DNA of 64,000 nucleotides from NCBI GenBank assembly GCA_032718475.1, contig JAUCBJ010007455.1, positions 1 through 64,000 on the forward strand, written 5' to 3'. This DNA is from Nemertoderma westbladi. Lineage: Eukaryota > Xenacoelomorpha > Nemertodermatida > Nemertodermatidae. Position 1 is the first letter of the stretch; every line of letters starts with the position of its first letter. Below, in pieces: positions 28,076 to 39,058 of this stretch. Made by a program: the position numbers and the translations under genes. The notes beneath the pieces were generated by a model that did no database searches, was not told where the DNA came from, and saw only the letters and a program-made list of their open reading frames with translations.

Positions 28076-29965
28076 TTAGTCTTTCTTACGCGGATGGCGT
28101 TTACGCAGTTTTTTGAGGCTAGCAAGAGTCCTTTTCTCTTTGGGGCGAGCCACTTTACTAGGAGGGCTATAACTCCTGGGTGAAGGGTGCAATACAATTG
28201 CATCAGAAGGTTTAGGATTACGATCGGTGTATCTGCCGGTCGAGGTATCTGGTTGATCGATATCAACTTCAGTGGAGCGAGGTCTAACGGCCTTTAGGGC
28301 GCGTCTTAGGACAGCAGCTCCTACTGGTCCCTGACGAGTCGTCTGGACAATAGCGGTAGGTGGACCGTGAGTGGTGAGAAACTTCCTCAGTTTAATGGTT
28401 CTTTCCAGCTCGCGTTCTCGGGCTCGATATTCGTAGGGCCGTCGAGATACTTCCTGTAACTCAGGGTGCGAGTTGATAAATAAATCGCCATACTCAGGGT
28501 CTTGACGGATGAAATTGATCAAATGGTATGAATTAATATCGTTAGGATTGACGTTCCTGAGATATTTTCGAACAAATTTGGTGGAAATACACTCACCAAC
28601 ACGCTTCATTAGTTCGTAACTCGGTGTGCGTGTTTTTTGTTCAACAGACGCGAATAGATAAGGATGGAACGCGTAAACTCCCTCGTAGGTGCGTCCAGGG
28701 TAATAGCGATGGCGTGACTCACAATGCAAATCCGCGTTCGCTTCCCAAGCTCGGATGTAGCGCAGGGTAATCATCTCATCTACGCTTTCCAGATCGCGGT
28801 TAAAAGGGCAATTAAAACTGGCATGTCCTTTAAGTTGACAGTGGTGGCATTGAGTCATAAATTGGGGGCAGACTGCAAAAATGTGCGAGTTATTGAGTCT
28901 GCAATACGCACAATAGATCTCCATCATCGGTTGTTCATGGAAATAGGAGCAGGGTACGTCTGAGTCCATAGGGGTGAAATGATCTCTCGATGCGCATAAT
29001 CGGCAACGTTTTCGAGAAACATAGTTGGCGTGCCGATAATCGTATGCGGTGAGACATTGTGGACCTTGATACCATTCCAAGACATAGTCGTTATCGCTGC
29101 TCCGGTGCGCTGTAGGCTGAATCTCCTCAGATTCTAAGCATATTGGTTCGTCTTCCAATTGCATAGCTGAGATAGGTGCGGCTGTCTCCGCAAGCGAACC
29201 CACTGTCTGAACTTCCACGACAGAATAACCCGTGGGTATTCGAGGTCTTTGTATAACAGATGAATGTAAGTTCTGTATACAAACGTCCTTAAAAAGGGCA
29301 AATCCCGCGCTGTCTAACTTCTCCGCAGCTGAGTCTCTTAGGCTGAGTTTGGTTAGAGCGCGGTCCTTGAACTGACTATCAATGTTACGGAACGGAGTCA
29401 GAAAGCGCCTGAAACATTCGAAGCGAATGAATTTATTGTGTTCATCTAGCTTGGCGAGTTTGGTTCCAAGTATTAAGGGATGGGCGCGTATGGTACGACT
29501 GCACACATCGGCTAGCCAACCCGCAAGTGCGGCGTTTTCAAAGATCGTGTATATAGCTAAGGAGGGACGAAGTGGAACACTCATAAAGCTATACACGGCG
29601 CCAGGTGCGGTCAATGGTCCATCAAAGTATAATCGAGAATAATGATCTCCATATACTTGTTGGTAGTTGATAGGATTTCCAACCTTGAAATTCCATCCGT
29701 ATTCTTGAAAGGCAAGATGTCCGATGGAGGTTCGTTGTACTTTAGTAATGCCGCTGGGTGTATTTGCATACATAGCGCGGAAGAAACCTCGGCCTTCTGC
29801 CCAGGGAGCAATCAGCTGAGTATCGACGAAAGGGTATGGAATGTTCTCCATGTTCCGAAAGTCGTTTTGGAGATCTCCGTAAACAGCTGAGCTGATTTTA
29901 AGGATTCTTTCGTTAAACAACATCTCGAGCACGGGCTGGGGTAACATCAATCCATCGATACCCAT
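28076..29965 (-). CDS. third ORF of element B1, C-terminal part with triple zinc knuckle (ORF3)
   Basis: This is a 629-codon open frame with an ATG at 29965 in good context, but the same frame is open further upstream and matches the displaced continuation of the preceding frame. It is therefore the C-terminal half of a longer protein. Knuckles are CRLCASRDH...C (extended spacing), CAYCRLNNSHIFAVC (C-x2-C-x5-H-x4-C) and CHHCQLKGHASFNC, about residues 325-390. Next come YHLINFIRQDPEYGDLF and FVRKYLRNVNPND, a block shared with ORF3 of element A, then a basic tail (KKLRKRHPRKKD). There is no signal peptide or transmembrane segment. It lies just upstream of the 3' LTR. Function is unknown; the knuckles suggest RNA or DNA binding. 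Confidence 0.72.
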   Translation of the reverse strand: MGIDGLMLPQPVLEMLFNERILKISSAVYGDLQNDFRNMENIPYPFVDTQLIAPWAEGRGFFRAMYANTPSGITKVQRTSIGHLAFQEYGWNFKVGNPINYQQVYGDHYSRLYFDGPLTAPGAVYSFMSVPLRPSLAIYTIFENAALAGWLADVCSRTIRAHPLILGTKLAKLDEHNKFIRFECFRRFLTPFRNIDSQFKDRALTKLSLRDSAAEKLDSAGFALFKDVCIQNLHSSVIQRPRIPTGYSVVEVQTVGSLAETAAPISAMQLEDEPICLESEEIQPTAHRSSDNDYVLEWYQGPQCLTAYDYRHANYVSRKRCRLCASRDHFTPMDSDVPCSYFHEQPMMEIYCAYCRLNNSHIFAVCPQFMTQCHHCQLKGHASFNCPFNRDLESVDEMITLRYIRAWEANADLHCESRHRYYPGRTYEGVYAFHPYLFASVEQKTRTPSYELMKRVGECISTKFVRKYLRNVNPNDINSYHLINFIRQDPEYGDLFINSHPELQEVSRRPYEYRARERELERTIKLRKFLTTHGPPTAIVQTTRQGPVGAAVLRRALKAVRPRSTEVDIDQPDTSTGRYTDRNPKPSDAIVLHPSPRSYSPPSKVARPKEKRTLASLKKLRKRHPRKKD

Positions 29966-30498
29966 GGCCGGTTTGCGCTCGGTGTCGGTGATGTAACGCT
30001 GCGCGAGTTCGAGTTTACTTTGACTAACTGATCCAGATGTTTCTGCAGTTGTTCGAGTTTGACAAGATCGAGAGGATTTATTAGTGGTAGAAACCTCAGA
30101 CTATGTGTAGGATCTTCCGGTTTTACCATGTAATATTGCGTTAGATTGACGTAATAAGGGTGATCTTTGATCCCATAAAACGAGTTCGGTAAAGGTCTAG
30201 CGCGTATGTTAACATCGTGTACCATACGACGGACTAGATCCGCTCTATTGTCCGGAGGTTCAACGAGTATACCATCGACACGAGCGGCCTCAATTGGCGG
30301 ACGTTGCAACATGAGAGCGTCAGCGATAAGATCTCGAGATCTTAGGTTGATATCAACCGGTTGAGGCTGTGCCGTGGCGAAGAGTTTGTCTCCGAAATGG
30401 GGAACCATCGAAGGATGGATGATGGTTTTAGAATAGAGATCCGTCATAAGAATTTGAGCTTCTGGCTGGGCTAAAGCTGCTTCTTCTCTCTCATCCAT
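29947..30498 (-). pseudogene. third ORF of element B1, middle fragment
   Basis: This open frame is linked to its neighbours by coding continuity in shifted frames. Before its first ATG the frame encodes SLQEFLDERLQQQAEENQLG, which continues the fragment ending at 30555. Near 30020 its sense continues in the frame of 28076-29965 (KLELAQRYITDTERKPA). Single-base indels are the simplest cause. No known domain was recognised. Confidence 0.5.
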
Positions 30499-30554
30499 TT
30501 CTATGTGTTTCTCCCCGAGCTGATTTTCCTCCGCTTGTTGTTGTAAACGCTCGT

Positions 30555-31013
30555 CTAGGAACTCTTGTAAAGAGTAGGTTCGTCCACGAGATTCTGGATT
30601 TCTCTATCGAACTGGGGTAAAGCTAATTCTTTCACCGCTTGGACTTGTTGCTGCAATTTGCGTTTCTCTAAACAATCGTAAGTTCCTTTTCCGATCTTCT
30701 GCCGAATAGCGTCTAACGCGTTTCGTACAACGCTCTCTTCAACTTCGGTAACGGGTTGTATCGGGGTTAAGCCTGGACGGTTGTACGGGTTAAACGGCGA
30801 TATTAGATGACCGCGTCCTAATCCGGCTAGGTAGGGTTGGCGAATATCTAGTGAGCCCACTACCGGAGTGCCACCGATTAATTGTTCGGGTAACACAAGA
30901 TCTTTAAATAGTGAGTACAGTTCAGGGGGATCCGTTATACTATTAGGATCAAGCGTTTGAGGTCTCACTGAGGAATGAGGAGGTCTGACTGAGTATTCCG
31001 GAACTCTGATCAT
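30555..31013 (-). pseudogene. third ORF of element B1, second fragment
   Basis: It is in the same frame as 31029-31706 and separated from it by one stop codon. It is Pro-rich N-terminally (PPHSSVRPQ), then charged and helical (KRKLQQQVQAVKEL). It ends by frameshift near 30555. No domain was recognised. Confidence 0.5.
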
Positions 31014-31028
31014 CGGTTTATTTAAGGA

Positions 31029-31706
31029 TCATTTGAGTCGAGCGAGCGTAGGTGATACGTCGAACAGGTTTCGCTCGAAACTCCCATAAGTATATCGTGT
31101 AAAACTGTGTTTAGCGCAACGTCTCCGCGGATGTTTATGTCTTTCCGTTTGCTGATTGGGTCTAGGGCATTCGTCGCAGTAATACCAAAGACGCACGTCC
31201 TGCAGGGGAAATGCGGGTGATCGTTCTCCAGTTTTACAATATTCCTCCATCTGTTCGAAGCTATCTGGGACGACAGGTAGTGGTCGATCGGCGGTAAGAT
31301 ACATCATAGTGAAATAGAGTCGTTTGAGTTCTGTCATAGGGTCATGATGTATACCTTGAGGATATCGAGTTTCTAGATTTTGTTGACTGGCAATATTGAG
31401 ATATGTTTCTCTCAGGAATTCCAGATAATCGTTGAAGTCGCTGCGTTTATCCGGCTCTTCAATGTCTTCCCTTTCGAGTCTGTTTCGAATAGAATTCTCG
31501 TGATCTATTCTCGGTTTATCGTTCCGACTCCGCTGGGTATGATATTTAAATAAAATCATTTCCCTTTCGGTGTCTACATCGTCCGTATCGTGTAAATCGA
31601 TAGGATGGCCAGTAGTTAAGAAGTCCATATACGTACCATTACGATGCGTATTGCGAGCGGTGAATTTTCTATAGTCCAATTCACGCGTAAGTTGCTCCTG
31701 GGACAT
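31029..31706 (-). pseudogene. third ORF of element B1, N-terminal fragment with a Cys/His cluster
   Basis: It contains WYYCDECPRP...RRRCAKH, a C-x2-C...C-x2-H arrangement that could bind zinc, after an acidic, charged N-terminal region. The frame is open upstream of its first ATG (TRDAGPTTTEDDGRYIEPP), where it takes over from the frame starting at 31843. Confidence 0.5.
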
Positions 31707-31843
31707 TGGCGGTTCGATATAACGACCATCGTCCTCCGTAGTAGTTGGACCAGCGTCGCGCGTATCAAGCTATCAACAAACGCTTGTAAAGGTAGAGTAT
31801 ATCGCTTCCTGATACCAAGATCATCTTCTATCAACTCAGTCAT
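31616..31843 (-). pseudogene. probable true start of the third ORF of element B1
   Basis: The ATG at 31843 opens MTELIEDDLGIRKRY and reads in register to about 31768. After that the sensible sequence continues in the frame of 31029-31706, which indicates an indel. From here to 28076 one ancestral protein of roughly 1250 residues can be followed through about four lesions. Confidence 0.45.
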
Positions 31844-31856
31844 ATCTGCTATATGA

Positions 31857-33482
31857 GTTTATCAATATTATAATGAGTTTATATTTAGGCTAGCGGGCGT
31901 CGCTGCCTACCCCTCTCTGCCCCCGGACAGTGCAAGATCCTCAGCGCCTATGTACCGCCGTCACTGTGTTTTCGCCAACGTAGTAGCTACACAACGACAA
32001 CGATAACCGGCACAAGTCACTCCACTGTCCGTCCCAAAGGCTTAGATTTACTTCAGGTTCTTGCTGCAGAGTTAGGGCTACTTTCACAATTGCGACTCGC
32101 TACTGTAAACACACTTTAGTAGTAACATTCACCTATAAACGCACAAATTCCACACAACTGTCACAAATTGTACACATTCGGGCCATTTGTCCGTTAGTCA
32201 AGTGCCTTCCAGAATGCCACGTTATTATTATGTATCCTTGGATACTAGCAGTGTGCTATTTATTCCCTATGCTATTCAATGGGGCAAGCTTTCTATTGTT
32301 CTTTTAACTCACTTCTAATTCTAGCGTGGTTGTTGCCATGGTGACATTATGGAAAGCTAGCGGTAGAATTAGGGTAATTCTCATGCATACAGATCTGGGA
32401 TTCTATTTAATAGTAATTCTTTAATTGTCAATATCCCCTTTATACATGATTTTATGAATTTTATCGGCTATTGACTATATATTGGAGATTCTCGCACACT
32501 AATATACTTAATAGGGTGAATCTCCGCTCCCATGATCTATTAATTAATGTAATTTTGGGAATGTTATAAATTGTATAAAAATAACAATTTATCAAATTCA
32601 TTAAAATATGAATTTAAATTTATTCCCGTAAATTTTATTATTTAATATTATAATAGACATAATTTTATTCCAGAAAATGTCTGGGGACTGGGATCCTTGA
32701 TTCTAGGAATTTTGTCTTTTAAGAGTATCGGTAAGTGCTACGATATCTTAATCGACTAGAATTTTAAAGGATCTGAAATTTGACAGATTTTATAAATATT
32801 AACCGTTAATATTTAGGATGGGCACCGGTTTATTCCAGAACATGTCTGGGGACATTAACCACTGATTCTAGAATTTTGTCTTTCAAGTATATCGGTGGGT
32901 GCCGCGATATCTTGATCGACTAGAATTACAGATGGTCAAAGGGTTTAACAGATTTATTTTGCGTTATACGCTACTGTTAAAGGGACATCACGCTACTATA
33001 TGTATTATTTAATATACGGTATGAGAGCAATATCGCACGAAGCAATGTCAGTGAGAAGAGGCAAGTCGTTTCCAAGGTCTACCCAGAGCTTGGTTTAGCC
33101 GAGACACGAGGATCTGAATTTTGCATTCCTAATACTCTACTTTACCAATAATACTTGAATATAGTAGGAGCTTTATTGTACTTTAATAAGTACAGATATT
33201 TCATCTTACTGTAGTCACGTATTTATAATGTAATACGAACAGTAAGGAAAGAGAAAAAGAATTATTTCTCGCCGTCGCACTAAATATATAATATATAAGT
33301 AATTAAGTAATAAACGCGAATATATATATGGCACTAATCTACTAAATAATCGCTAAAATAACATTCTACTAAATAAAATTAAAGAAAACGATTATAATAA
33401 AATTACATAATAATACATACATAAATATAAAATAATGAAACAAATATAAAATAGTATAGTCATACACTCACTCCAGACGCTG
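31857..33482 (-). other. 1.6 kb spacer between pol and ORF3 of element B1
   Basis: It is non-coding and AT-rich. A ~165 bp unit containing TTATTCCAGAA, ATGTCTGGGGAC and GATATCTT is present twice in direct order (from about 32665 and 32829). The same duplicated arrangement occurs inverted at about 63330-63620, downstream of element B2 pol, so it belongs to the family. It may contain signals for ORF3 expression. Confidence 0.55.
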
Positions 33483-34200
33483 TTACATTGGGGAGTCCCT
33501 AGATGTTTGTTGGATTAGGGAGGTGGTCGTGGGAAGAGTATCTTGCCTTCCATAGTTTCCGGAGAGTTCTCTGTCTCTTTCCAGTAAACACAAACGACCA
33601 ACTGGGCGATTGAGCTGCTGTGTCTCGAAGACAATTCCCGGTTTCTTAAAGTTACGTCGCATGACGACGAGTTCTACACCATCATCCGAGATGTGAGTCT
33701 CAATGATACGACCTGTCTGCCACCGCTTACGTGGAAGATCCGAATCCACAATAAGGACCATGTCTCCAGCGCTGACGTTTTCTTGCTGCGCAAACCAATT
33801 AGATCGAAGTTGTAGCGTGGGCAGATAATGTTTTTCGAAATGGTCAGCGAAACGACGGGATAACAACTGCATAAGTTGCCAAGTTTGCCGGCAGTATTCG
33901 TCTCTGCCTGTGATTTCCGATCGTGGGAGCATGGCTACAGGTTTCTTCAGTAGGAAGTGCGCGGGTGTTAGCGTTTCCAGGGAATCGGGACTCGATGAGA
34001 CTGGCATAAGCGGTCTCTCGTTGAGATAGGCGGCGATTTCCTCCATTAACGTCCGCAAAAGTTCGTCGGTGAGATACGCGCGGCACGGCACTATAAAGTG
34101 AAATGCGGTCTTCACGCTCCTGATTAATCTCTCCCAACTTCCTCCCCACCAAGGGGCGTCGGCGGCGTTGAAGGTCCAGCTATCTGTCGTAATCTTAAGA
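33483..34200 (-). pseudogene. element B1 pol remnant: integrase 3' end and C-terminal domain
   Basis: From about 34200 the frame reads WTFNAADAPWWGGSWERLIRSVKTAF, which contains the catalytic Glu of a BEL/Pao integrase. It continues through LNERPLMPV, a C-terminal domain (ENVSAGDMVLIVDSDLPRKR) and GRLCLLERDRELSGNYG to a stop at 33483. The first two catalytic Asp residues lie in the deleted part. It is separated from the RT fragment by a deletion junction near 34190 and is in a different frame. Confidence 0.8.
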
Positions 34201-34495
34201 GTATTCCCAACAAGGATTGGAGTAAGTTGGGTCCTGGTAACAACTCGGAATTAAGGGATTGGCCCATGTAGAGGGCGGAGCCGTCAAATACTACCCTTAC
34301 TTCATGGGGTTTACCGGGTTTGGGAACGTAATGATGTGTTAAATAGTACGTTCTCTCAGTTATAGGTGTTTCTTCCGGTACTCGCTCCGCATATCCCTTG
34401 TTAATAAATTTCTTCAACTGAGTCTGATACATTTCTTTAGCTGAAGCATTTGCCGTAAGGCGTCGATGTAGTTGAGCAATTCTTTTCTCAGCCAA
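34124..34495 (-). pseudogene. element B1 pol remnant: N-terminus of reverse transcriptase
   Basis: It contains TYYLTHHYVPKPGKPHEVRVV and GSALYMGQSLNSELLPGPNL, which match the RT entry of BEL/Pao pol (compare YYLPHHFVRHPDKPDKVRVV in element A). It breaks off after LLGILLRLRQ, where sequence jumps into the integrase. The palm with its YVDD box and all of RNase H are missing. A single stop at 34496-34498 separates it from the upstream frame. Confidence 0.8.
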
Positions 34496-34498
34496 GGG

Positions 34499-35911
34499 TC
34501 AGTTGTTTATGAATTTTGGTTCTCGCTTTCGGAATGGTAGACCGATTTCATATCTACCTTGATCTTTAAGAAAACGTGTAGTTGTCTCCTGGATCTGCTT
34601 GGCTCTTTCTTCTTCTACCGATAGGGCCTTATCGTAGGAATTGGGCTCTACAGCCACTTGAGTAAAGAATCGTACGGCGTGTTCATCCCGAGTCTTCGCA
34701 TTATAGCGCTCGATTACGTCATTCAGTTCGTCATTATAGTCGACTTGTCCTGATGGACGAATGAGTTGACATAGGTTCACTTGGTTTTGCCAAGTCTCGT
34801 TTTCCGTAAGGAGATCGATGGTATTCTCCTCGTCGAAGAGTTGGTGGATATCGTCATTATCTGAGGAGTATGGTGTTCCCTCAGTTGGGTCGTCTACCTC
34901 ACTGCTCTCCACTTCCCATTCACTTACTTGATATACCTGTTCTTTTGGTAACCTTTCCATGAGAGTTCTACGGGAAGGGCCAGTAAAGTACCAACCCACT
35001 CTAGTTCTTCCCGCATAGGCTTGTAGTGGTTGCGGTTGAGCAGGCCGTTTCTCCAATGTCTCAAGCGCCTCATGCGCATTTTGGCCGATGAGTATTTGCA
35101 CTCCAGGGTAATCTGTGTTGAATCTAGGTATATTAAGCCGCTGGGTGAAATCGCACTCTTCCCAGTTATAAGGTTCTACTTGGCTGGTAGCGAAGTTCTT
35201 TATCGCCACCATTTTTACTGACCTTATGCTGTGTTCTCCTAGTTCATCCTGGGGGGTGGACAACGCACCTACATAATAATCCGCTATTACTGTAGATTTC
35301 CAAACCTGCATAATTCCTGACATGTTTAACTTAGTTCGGAACTTGGGTTGTCCAGCAAAAATGTCTTCGGCTAGTTCTTTGTCGATGAATGTTCCTGTGC
35401 TACCGGAGTCAAGGAGGGCGTTCACTATATAACTCCTTTTAGGTACGTGGACCCTCAACTGCACTACGGGAAATTCTCGGATTCCTACATTGGAAGTTGG
35501 AGCTTTCCAAGATGGTTGTCGGTCAGAAGTAGTTAGGGGGAGCTCGCTGTCAGTGTCCTTTTCATACGTAAGTGCTCGATACACTGCGGTATTTATCATG
35601 TAACAGGATTCGTTTTCGTTGGAGAATTCGTCCGTATAGAATCCTTCCATCTCAGAACTTTGGTCAGTGTCGTTCACATCACTGAATTGGACATGTAGTT
35701 CGGACTCACTTACCTGACTCGAGCTGTTTCGTTCGAATTCAGTGTGCAACAAGATATGATGTTTTGCGCCGCACTTCGCACACCTTGCGTCGGAGTGACA
35801 GGTTCGCCTTTGGTGTCCTTGTCTGAGGCAATTATAACACAACCGCTTATCCCACATGACTTCCCGTCTATCCTTTAATGATTTCTTTAGGAATTCATCA
35901 CACACATTCAA
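34499..35911 (-). pseudogene. element B1 gag C-terminus and protease
   Basis: Knuckles CYNCLRQGHQRRTC and CAKCGAKHH lie at the start. An aspartic protease motif NALLDSGSTGTFIDKE follows (about residue 165), then the linker to RT (ending REPKFINN). It is close in sequence to 56200-57260 of element B2 but keeps the segment after DNDDI that is deleted there. Confidence 0.8.
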
Positions 35912-36135
35912 ACGGTGGGGCCCGTCACACAGCGCACATTTCGGTTTTATGTTACTTACCTTATTTTGAGTAACGTTGTGTACACTCGTTCTTTCTTCGG
36001 GCTTTCTTACATTAATTCTCTTAGGAGACGTAGGAGGAGTTTTTCTTACCTGTTCTCTCCTGTCATTGGTTCGAGACTTGAATTTACTTATGTCTTTAGG
36101 CGTTTTGTTGACATAATAAGATCTTTCAGTGTCTT

Positions 36136-36765
36136 TCAGTGGCTTTCGCCGTCGTTGGTATAATACACTGGTGTTACCTTTCTCCTAGAAACGGGTTTCT
36201 CACTTACCTTGTTTTCCGGTGTCTTCTCTCTGGACTGCTTTAGGAGCTGTAATTTCACTTCTCCATCTAAGAATGACATGAGATCAGCCATGGTAGGGTC
36301 TCGTCGTTGTTGTTCCATCATATATAACACTTTCTTATCCCAGCGTGTACCTACTCCACCCTTCGGTAAAGTAGAGGCCACGGCTCCAATAACCATAGAA
36401 CTCTGATATTCATGAGACTTACCTAGCCAATCTAATTGTCTACAGATCTCCTGAATCTCATCGGAAAACTCTATAATCCCGCTGCTAATGAACTTTCGGG
36501 GGGCTACCAATTTTGCATACAAATACCTAGCTATGTTATTCCTATTACCATACCTGATGTTTAGGGTATCCCAAACTTGTCTTAGTCCATCTGGATGTCC
36601 AATAAACTTTAACGCCATTAACTTGGGAGATCCTTCCAAGCACTCGATGAGGAATCTAAGTTTCTCTCCGTTAGATAACACAGAGTTCTGTATGTTATCC
36701 TTGTAATATTCATTGAAAGGTAACCATTTCATATCATCTCCATTAAACTTGACGATCTCTCCCAC
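36136..36765 (-). pseudogene. element B1 gag, middle fragment
   Basis: It matches the Gag core of element B2 (GEIVKFNGD..KWLPFNEYY, LIECLEGSPKLMALKF, WDTLNIRYGN). It starts after a one-base insertion in an A-run near 36767 and ends early at DGESH because of a short deletion relative to B2. About 220 bases between 36136 and 35911 are gag sequence without a long open frame. Confidence 0.75.
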
Positions 36766-37225
36766 CTTTTTCCGCTTGACGGGCTTCGGTTCTAGCCATT
36801 TGACGCGTAAAACTTTCTTGGGTTATCGTATTATTTAATATCGAGTTATCGGTATATAAATTTCTCGGATTATGATCAGGTCTATATGGAATATCATTGT
36901 CAACAGGTTTATAATTACCCTTAATAGGGTTTACTATAGGAGTTTCTACTTCACTAGCAGTATAGATGCGTGTAGGCTCCACACCTTGCGCATGAAATAC
37001 TTCAGACCTAACAGGTTGACACATTGTTACCGGGGTTGGTGGTATACCCTTTTGTATATTTACTAATTTATCGCGTTCTAACGCGATATTCTGCTGCACT
37101 TCTTGCAACTCTAACCTACTTTCCCTTACTGTTCCCTTGAACTGCTGAACAGTTCCTTCCATCTCCCGGACCTGCTGAGAGGAGCACTGACGGTGTTCCC
37201 TCAGCTGCCCGAGCAGGAGAACCAT
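36743..37225 (-). pseudogene. element B1 gag, fragment after the nonsense codon
   Basis: It is in the same frame as the upstream gag ORF. The two are split by TAG where element B2 has TGG (SAVEW). It contains LELEVQQNIALERDKLV-like helical sequence and PYRPDHNPRNLYTDNS. Confidence 0.75.
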
Positions 37226-37246
37226 CTCCCGTCGTCCCTCAGCTAC

Positions 37247-39058
37247 CTACTCGACCGCCGAAGCGGGAGTCGCCAACGTAGTAGCGGGCGAGCGAGAGAC
37301 GACGGGCGATAAATTCTTGATATCTCGCTCGGCGTCCAGGACGGGTTCGGACTCGTGAACAGTCCTACTGGGCACAGGTAGTTTAGTACTGTGCAAAGTG
37401 AATTTAGAGGTAGGTTCTGGGAGTACAGGTGTCTCTATCACCGAAGGGGTGGCTTCGAGAACAGGCCTAATTATTTCAGGCTCATCTACTATAGTAGGGA
37501 GTCTTTCTATTTTAATAATTTGGTCTGTGGGTTCTGTACTACCTAAGTCTGTGTTAGTTAGTTGCCTTCTAACAGCTGGGGGTAAATTAGGCAATTTCTG
37601 ACGGTGGGACATTCTTCTACGTCTGCTTAGACGAGATCTATTTCCTCCGCCTTCAGGATCGGTGGTATCGCCTTCATCACATGATGTATATCCCTGTCTT
37701 TTGGGAGTAGATCGACTCATCATCTGCATTCGACTAGCTGTTAACTGTTTATTTATGCGGTCTTGATTCTCTTGAATATTTTCCAACTCTAGTTGGGTGG
37801 TCTCTTCAGATGCTCTTCGTTCTGCTTCTGCCACGGCTCGCTTTCTTTCCGTTTCTGCCTCTGCTGCTGCCGCTGCTGCTATCTTTCTGTCTTCTATAAG
37901 TTTTTTCTTTACTTGTTCTTCTTGGACTCTAGCGATGCGGAGGCGTTCATCAAATTTAGCTTGGTTCGCAGCTATCATATCCGCATCGATTGTGTCCAAC
38001 ACAAGCTTGGCTCCTTCACTATTAGGGCGAAGTCCAGACAGCCGTCTCCTCAACTCTTCGTCACCTACAAATCGTTGATAGTCTGACAGATAGATGTCAA
38101 TAGCATCCCTCTTATGCGGTTTTTCTGCTGTCACTTCACTTTCCACTTGGGAAAAGGTAGCGTCTGTTGATTCTCCATGGGTTGAGCGCTCAGCCAACTG
38201 AGATTTCCATGGGGCAGTTCCTTGAACTTTGTGACTCACCCGCTGAAACCAAGTCTTTACGGCAACTTGCAACGACGTGTCTTGTCTTCTTTTTGAAGCC
38301 TCCTCAAAGGCCGATAAGATTAGTCTGATTCTTAGAATTCTTTCTCTAACTTGATAAAGCAGCTCTCCCTGCTCTTGAGGTGCTTGGGGTTGTCGAAACA
38401 GTTGTTCCTCTAGTCGCTCCATAGAGCTGAAGAATCCCTGTACGTATCCTGCTGCTGACCTCTTCCACACAGCTGGATCGCTGGTTTCTTTTGTCACTCC
38501 CATCCTGTGTATGTCTTCCCAGGCAGCTTCCGATAAGTCAAACGGGAGTCCGGGTCCGGGAAAGTTCCATTGCGACTCGACAATAGACTTCAGTTCTTCC
38601 CTTGTGTATCCCGCATAACTATCCTTGGTCGATCGCTTACTTCTCGCCCAATCAATCTGGTGTTCCTCCACCGCAATCAATACCCTAGTGAGTACGGCTG
38701 CAGGAAGGATGAGAAGGGGATCCGAATAAACCGCATCTGCCATCTTTGCTCCGCGCTTGGGTGTCAGCTCTACAGTATCCGCACTACTGGAGCTGTCGGG
38801 CCGTTGAGAAATAAGTTCTCGGCTCGAGTGTTGCTGCTGTTCTGCTGCTTCTTGGTCCCGCTTGACCTGAGCTCGAGTGCCTATGATAGACCTACGGTGT
38901 TGGACTAGCCTAGGGTCTGATACTACTACTGGAGGGATGATCTTTCTTACGGTAGGAGGTGAATTGAACTTCGGTCGCACACGTTCCACACTCCTGTCTG
39001 GGTCACAGATGGTTGTATCTAGGAGACTGTCTGACAGGTTTTGCTTTGTGTCAGACAT
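37247..39058 (-). CDS. gag: element B1 gag, N-terminal part
   Basis: The ATG at 39058 (AAACATGTC context) starts a 603-codon frame ending at a nonsense codon. It begins MSDTKQNLSDSLLD, continues through a conserved globular part (YTREELKSIVESQWNFPGPG, FQRVSHKVQGTA), and has a charged Ala/Glu/Arg coiled-coil-like segment (about residues 385-430) that is shorter than in element B2. The same N-terminus occurs at 52925 and 58068. Confidence 0.85.
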   Translation of the reverse strand: MSDTKQNLSDSLLDTTICDPDRSVERVRPKFNSPPTVRKIIPPVVVSDPRLVQHRRSIIGTRAQVKRDQEAAEQQQHSSRELISQRPDSSSSADTVELTPKRGAKMADAVYSDPLLILPAAVLTRVLIAVEEHQIDWARSKRSTKDSYAGYTREELKSIVESQWNFPGPGLPFDLSEAAWEDIHRMGVTKETSDPAVWKRSAAGYVQGFFSSMERLEEQLFRQPQAPQEQGELLYQVRERILRIRLILSAFEEASKRRQDTSLQVAVKTWFQRVSHKVQGTAPWKSQLAERSTHGESTDATFSQVESEVTAEKPHKRDAIDIYLSDYQRFVGDEELRRRLSGLRPNSEGAKLVLDTIDADMIAANQAKFDERLRIARVQEEQVKKKLIEDRKIAAAAAAEAETERKRAVAEAERRASEETTQLELENIQENQDRINKQLTASRMQMMSRSTPKRQGYTSCDEGDTTDPEGGGNRSRLSRRRRMSHRQKLPNLPPAVRRQLTNTDLGSTEPTDQIIKIERLPTIVDEPEIIRPVLEATPSVIETPVLPEPTSKFTLHSTKLPVPSRTVHESEPVLDAERDIKNLSPVVSRSPATTLATPASAVE

